Source: Bdellovibrionales bacterium RIFOXYC1_FULL_37_79 | Lineage (GTDB): Bacteria > Bdellovibrionota > Bacteriovoracia > Bacteriovoracales > Bacteriovoracaceae | Length of the DNA stretch: 64,000 bases | Assembly (NCBI GenBank): GCA_001770015.1 | Contig: MEQB01000035.1 | Location: 1 to 64,000, forward strand | Direction: 5' to 3' | The notes under the pieces: model-generated | Database searches by the model: none | Told to the model about the DNA's origin: nothing | The model's input: only the letters and a program-made list of their open reading frames with translations | Program-made: the position numbers and the translations under genes | Shown: in pieces, positions 62,591 through 64,000 of the stretch | Layout: each line of letters opens with the position of its first letter | Position numbering within the stretch: the first letter of the stretch is position 1

Positions 62591-63174
62591 TAAAATTTTA
62601 CCTCAGGCGCTTTTTCAATGGTCTTTACTTCCTCCTCTGAAACACCCCATTGAGGCATTTTAGGATGATGATAAAACAAACTATTGGTCCAGCTCGTAGG
62701 TGGAACGGTTATCAAATCATTAAATAATTTAATGGCCTCAATATATCTTTGTCTGGCAATCGTAATGCGATTTTCAGTTCCTTCCAATTGGGCCTGTAAA
62801 TCCCTGAAGCTGGCATCCGCCTTAAGGTCGGGATATTTTTCCACAATCACCATCAGTTTTCCCAGGGCCTGGGACAATCCTGTTTGATTTTTAGAAAATT
62901 CCTGCAGCGTCTGGGCATTTAAATTGGTGGGATCAATACTCATCTGACTCGCCTTGGACCGTGCCTCCACGACTTTGGTCAGGGTCTCTTCCTCATGCTT
63001 GGCATATCCCTTGACGGTACTTACTAAATTGAAAACCAAATCAGATCTCCTTTTATATTGATTGGTGATTTCGGCCAAAGCTGCTTCCACTTGATTTTTG
63101 GCCTTGGGAATGGATTGAATCCCACAGGAAAAAAGTAGCGGTAATCCCAGTAAAATGACAAATATTTTTTTCAT
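62590..63174 (-). CDS. lemA: LemA family lipoprotein
   Basis: The 194-residue LemA protein has a lipoprotein signal (MKKIFVILLGLPLLFSCGIQ) instead of the more common membrane helix. The four-helix LemA domain shows QVEAALAEITNQYKRRSDLV, EEETLTKVVEARSKAS, LSQALGKLMVIVEKYPDLKA and EGTENRITIARQRYIEAIK. All helices are intact. The family function is undefined, often linked to TPM proteins, as here. It is the first of four genes on this strand. About 120 bases separate it from the symporter upstream on the same strand. Confidence 0.93.
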   Translation of the reverse strand: MKKIFVILLGLPLLFSCGIQSIPKAKNQVEAALAEITNQYKRRSDLVFNLVSTVKGYAKHEEETLTKVVEARSKASQMSIDPTNLNAQTLQEFSKNQTGLSQALGKLMVIVEKYPDLKADASFRDLQAQLEGTENRITIARQRYIEAIKLFNDLITVPPTSWTNSLFYHHPKMPQWGVSEEEVKTIEKAPEVKF

Positions 63175-63299
63175 CTTGACTCCTCTATTATCAAATTAAC
63201 TCGAAAAAAATTTTACGACAGTTATGCTTGCTTGGCCAGCATAAGTCGAAGATATTATACACAAACAAACAGTTAAAAAAATAAATCGTCCAATCATGA

Positions 63300-63998
63300 T
63301 CAGGGCAAGTATTTTTTTATAAAACCAAGCAGAACTGATCGAAGGCTCACCATAATAACCAAAAAGCTGATCAACAGACCAATATAAAAGGCATCGATAT
63401 GTTGAGTGAAGCCGTGATGATCCTGGTAACGCCACCAGGTGATTCCGACGATACTAAGAAGTGAAGCAATAAAAAAAGTATTATCGCTTATTAATTTAGG
63501 AAACTTAAAACCAAAAAGCATAGGAATCAGTAACGATGCGGCCATATATGATCCCAGCGTTTTCCAGGCCATTTTAATATCTCCTTCAAAATATAAAGAA
63601 AGCAAAATGGAAACCACGGCAATGAATATAAAAGAGAAATGATTCATCCAAATCATTTTTTTTCCTCGCAGCCCCATAATGTCGTAGGAAAGAGTGTTGG
63701 CCGTGATCAGCAAAAATGAATCGGCAGTGGATACAATCGTTGCCAGAATTCCTGCCAGGAAAAGCCCTTTAAGTCCCTCCGGTAAAATGGTCATTCCATA
63801 GAGGAGATAAGCATGTTTGGGATTGGCGGTTGGCATATATGCCCTGGCGTAAATACTTCCGAAGGTCGTGCAGATATCGAAGCAAAACCAAATAACAATG
63901 GAAATGAATATTCCCTTCTTGGCTATCTGAGGTGATTTGGCACACAGGCAGGTTTGATAAAAACATGGATCAACCAGGGTGGCCAGTGCGATAAATCC
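63300..63998 (-). CDS. Sodium:solute symporter, C-terminal part (N-terminus outside window)
   Basis: The frame is open to the window edge and gives 232 residues of a polytopic inner-membrane symporter of the SSS family. The visible signature is LPEGLKGLFLAGILATIVST then ADSFLLITANTLSYDI, as in family members. An upstream part holds PQIAKKGIFISIVIWFCFDI. Five to six further hydrophobic segments follow to the end (LGFIKKYLP). The solute cannot be deduced. A Na+-dependent transporter for organic solutes is the default reading. Confidence 0.88.
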   Translation of the reverse strand, partial: GFIALATLVDPCFYQTCLCAKSPQIAKKGIFISIVIWFCFDICTTFGSIYARAYMPTANPKHAYLLYGMTILPEGLKGLFLAGILATIVSTADSFLLITANTLSYDIMGLRGKKMIWMNHFSFIFIAVVSILLSLYFEGDIKMAWKTLGSYMAASLLIPMLFGFKFPKLISDNTFFIASLLSIVGITWWRYQDHHGFTQHIDAFYIGLLISFLVIMVSLRSVLLGFIKKYLP

Positions 63999-64000
63999 CC

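Noticed and set aside
1-64000. tRNA, rRNA and CRISPR arrays
   Set aside because: No T-arm-like GGTTCGAATCC sequence in a cloverleaf context and no regularly spaced direct repeats were found by eye.

Overview
The window is a chromosomal stretch of roughly 40% GC from a Gram-negative bacterium. It carries a complete type II secretion operon with a secretin and GspN, an outer-membrane beta-barrel, and lipoproteins. It also has many secreted cysteine-containing proteins of unknown function. Together with an HD-GYP response regulator, a DUF2786 protein, a METTL25-like methyltransferase and type III glutamine synthetase, the content fits the Bdellovibrionota (Bacteriovorax-like lineages). That placement is an inference from gene content, not from a marker gene. 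No rRNA, tRNA, CRISPR array or prophage was seen.

Left part (1-15700). The left edge holds the end of a DUF4143-type ATPase and a decayed ATP-binding regulator. A secreted phospholipase D-like gene follows, split by a 13-A homopolymer. Next come a folate/histidine-degradation enzyme and a three-gene signalling operon ending in a clear terminator. A 1049-residue secreted protein built of cysteine-pair repeats is paired with a DUF2786/HExxH protein. The stretch ends with queE, a DksA-like regulator and a set of envelope proteins.

Middle (15700-31900). A 1213-residue FHA-like/RDD-like membrane protein overlaps tgt, so two queuosine genes (queE, tgt) lie in the window. They are followed by an aminopeptidase P, murD and a METTL25-like methyltransferase. 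A REP-associated transposase element with 28-bp inverted ends sits between the methyltransferase and glnN and supplies the stop codons of both. A phosphopantetheinyl transferase, a LysR regulator and an FG-GAP/ASPIC lipoprotein complete this part.

Type II secretion (32000-46900). gspC, D, E, F, G, H, I, J, K, L (PilM-like), M and N lie in canonical order on one strand, mostly overlapping or separated by a few bases, with a polyprenyl synthase at the end. This system would export many of the signal-peptide proteins encoded around it.

Right part (46900-64000). A MerR-like regulator and ihfA are divergent from cstA. An accessory region (49.7-54.3 kb) follows. It holds an HExxH secreted protein, a pair of 264-residue envelope proteins, a truncated duplicate of the HExxH gene with a 206-bp internal deletion, small secreted proteins and gene-poor sequence. 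A secreted papain-like protease comes next. The most unusual locus is a split type II topoisomerase (B-like 725 aa, A-like 479 aa). Its motifs resemble phage T4 gp39/gp52 and eukaryotic topoisomerase II more than GyrAB/ParCE, and it is translationally coupled to a PAS/cysteine-cluster protein. The window ends with a lemA/TPM operon and a truncated sodium:solute symporter.
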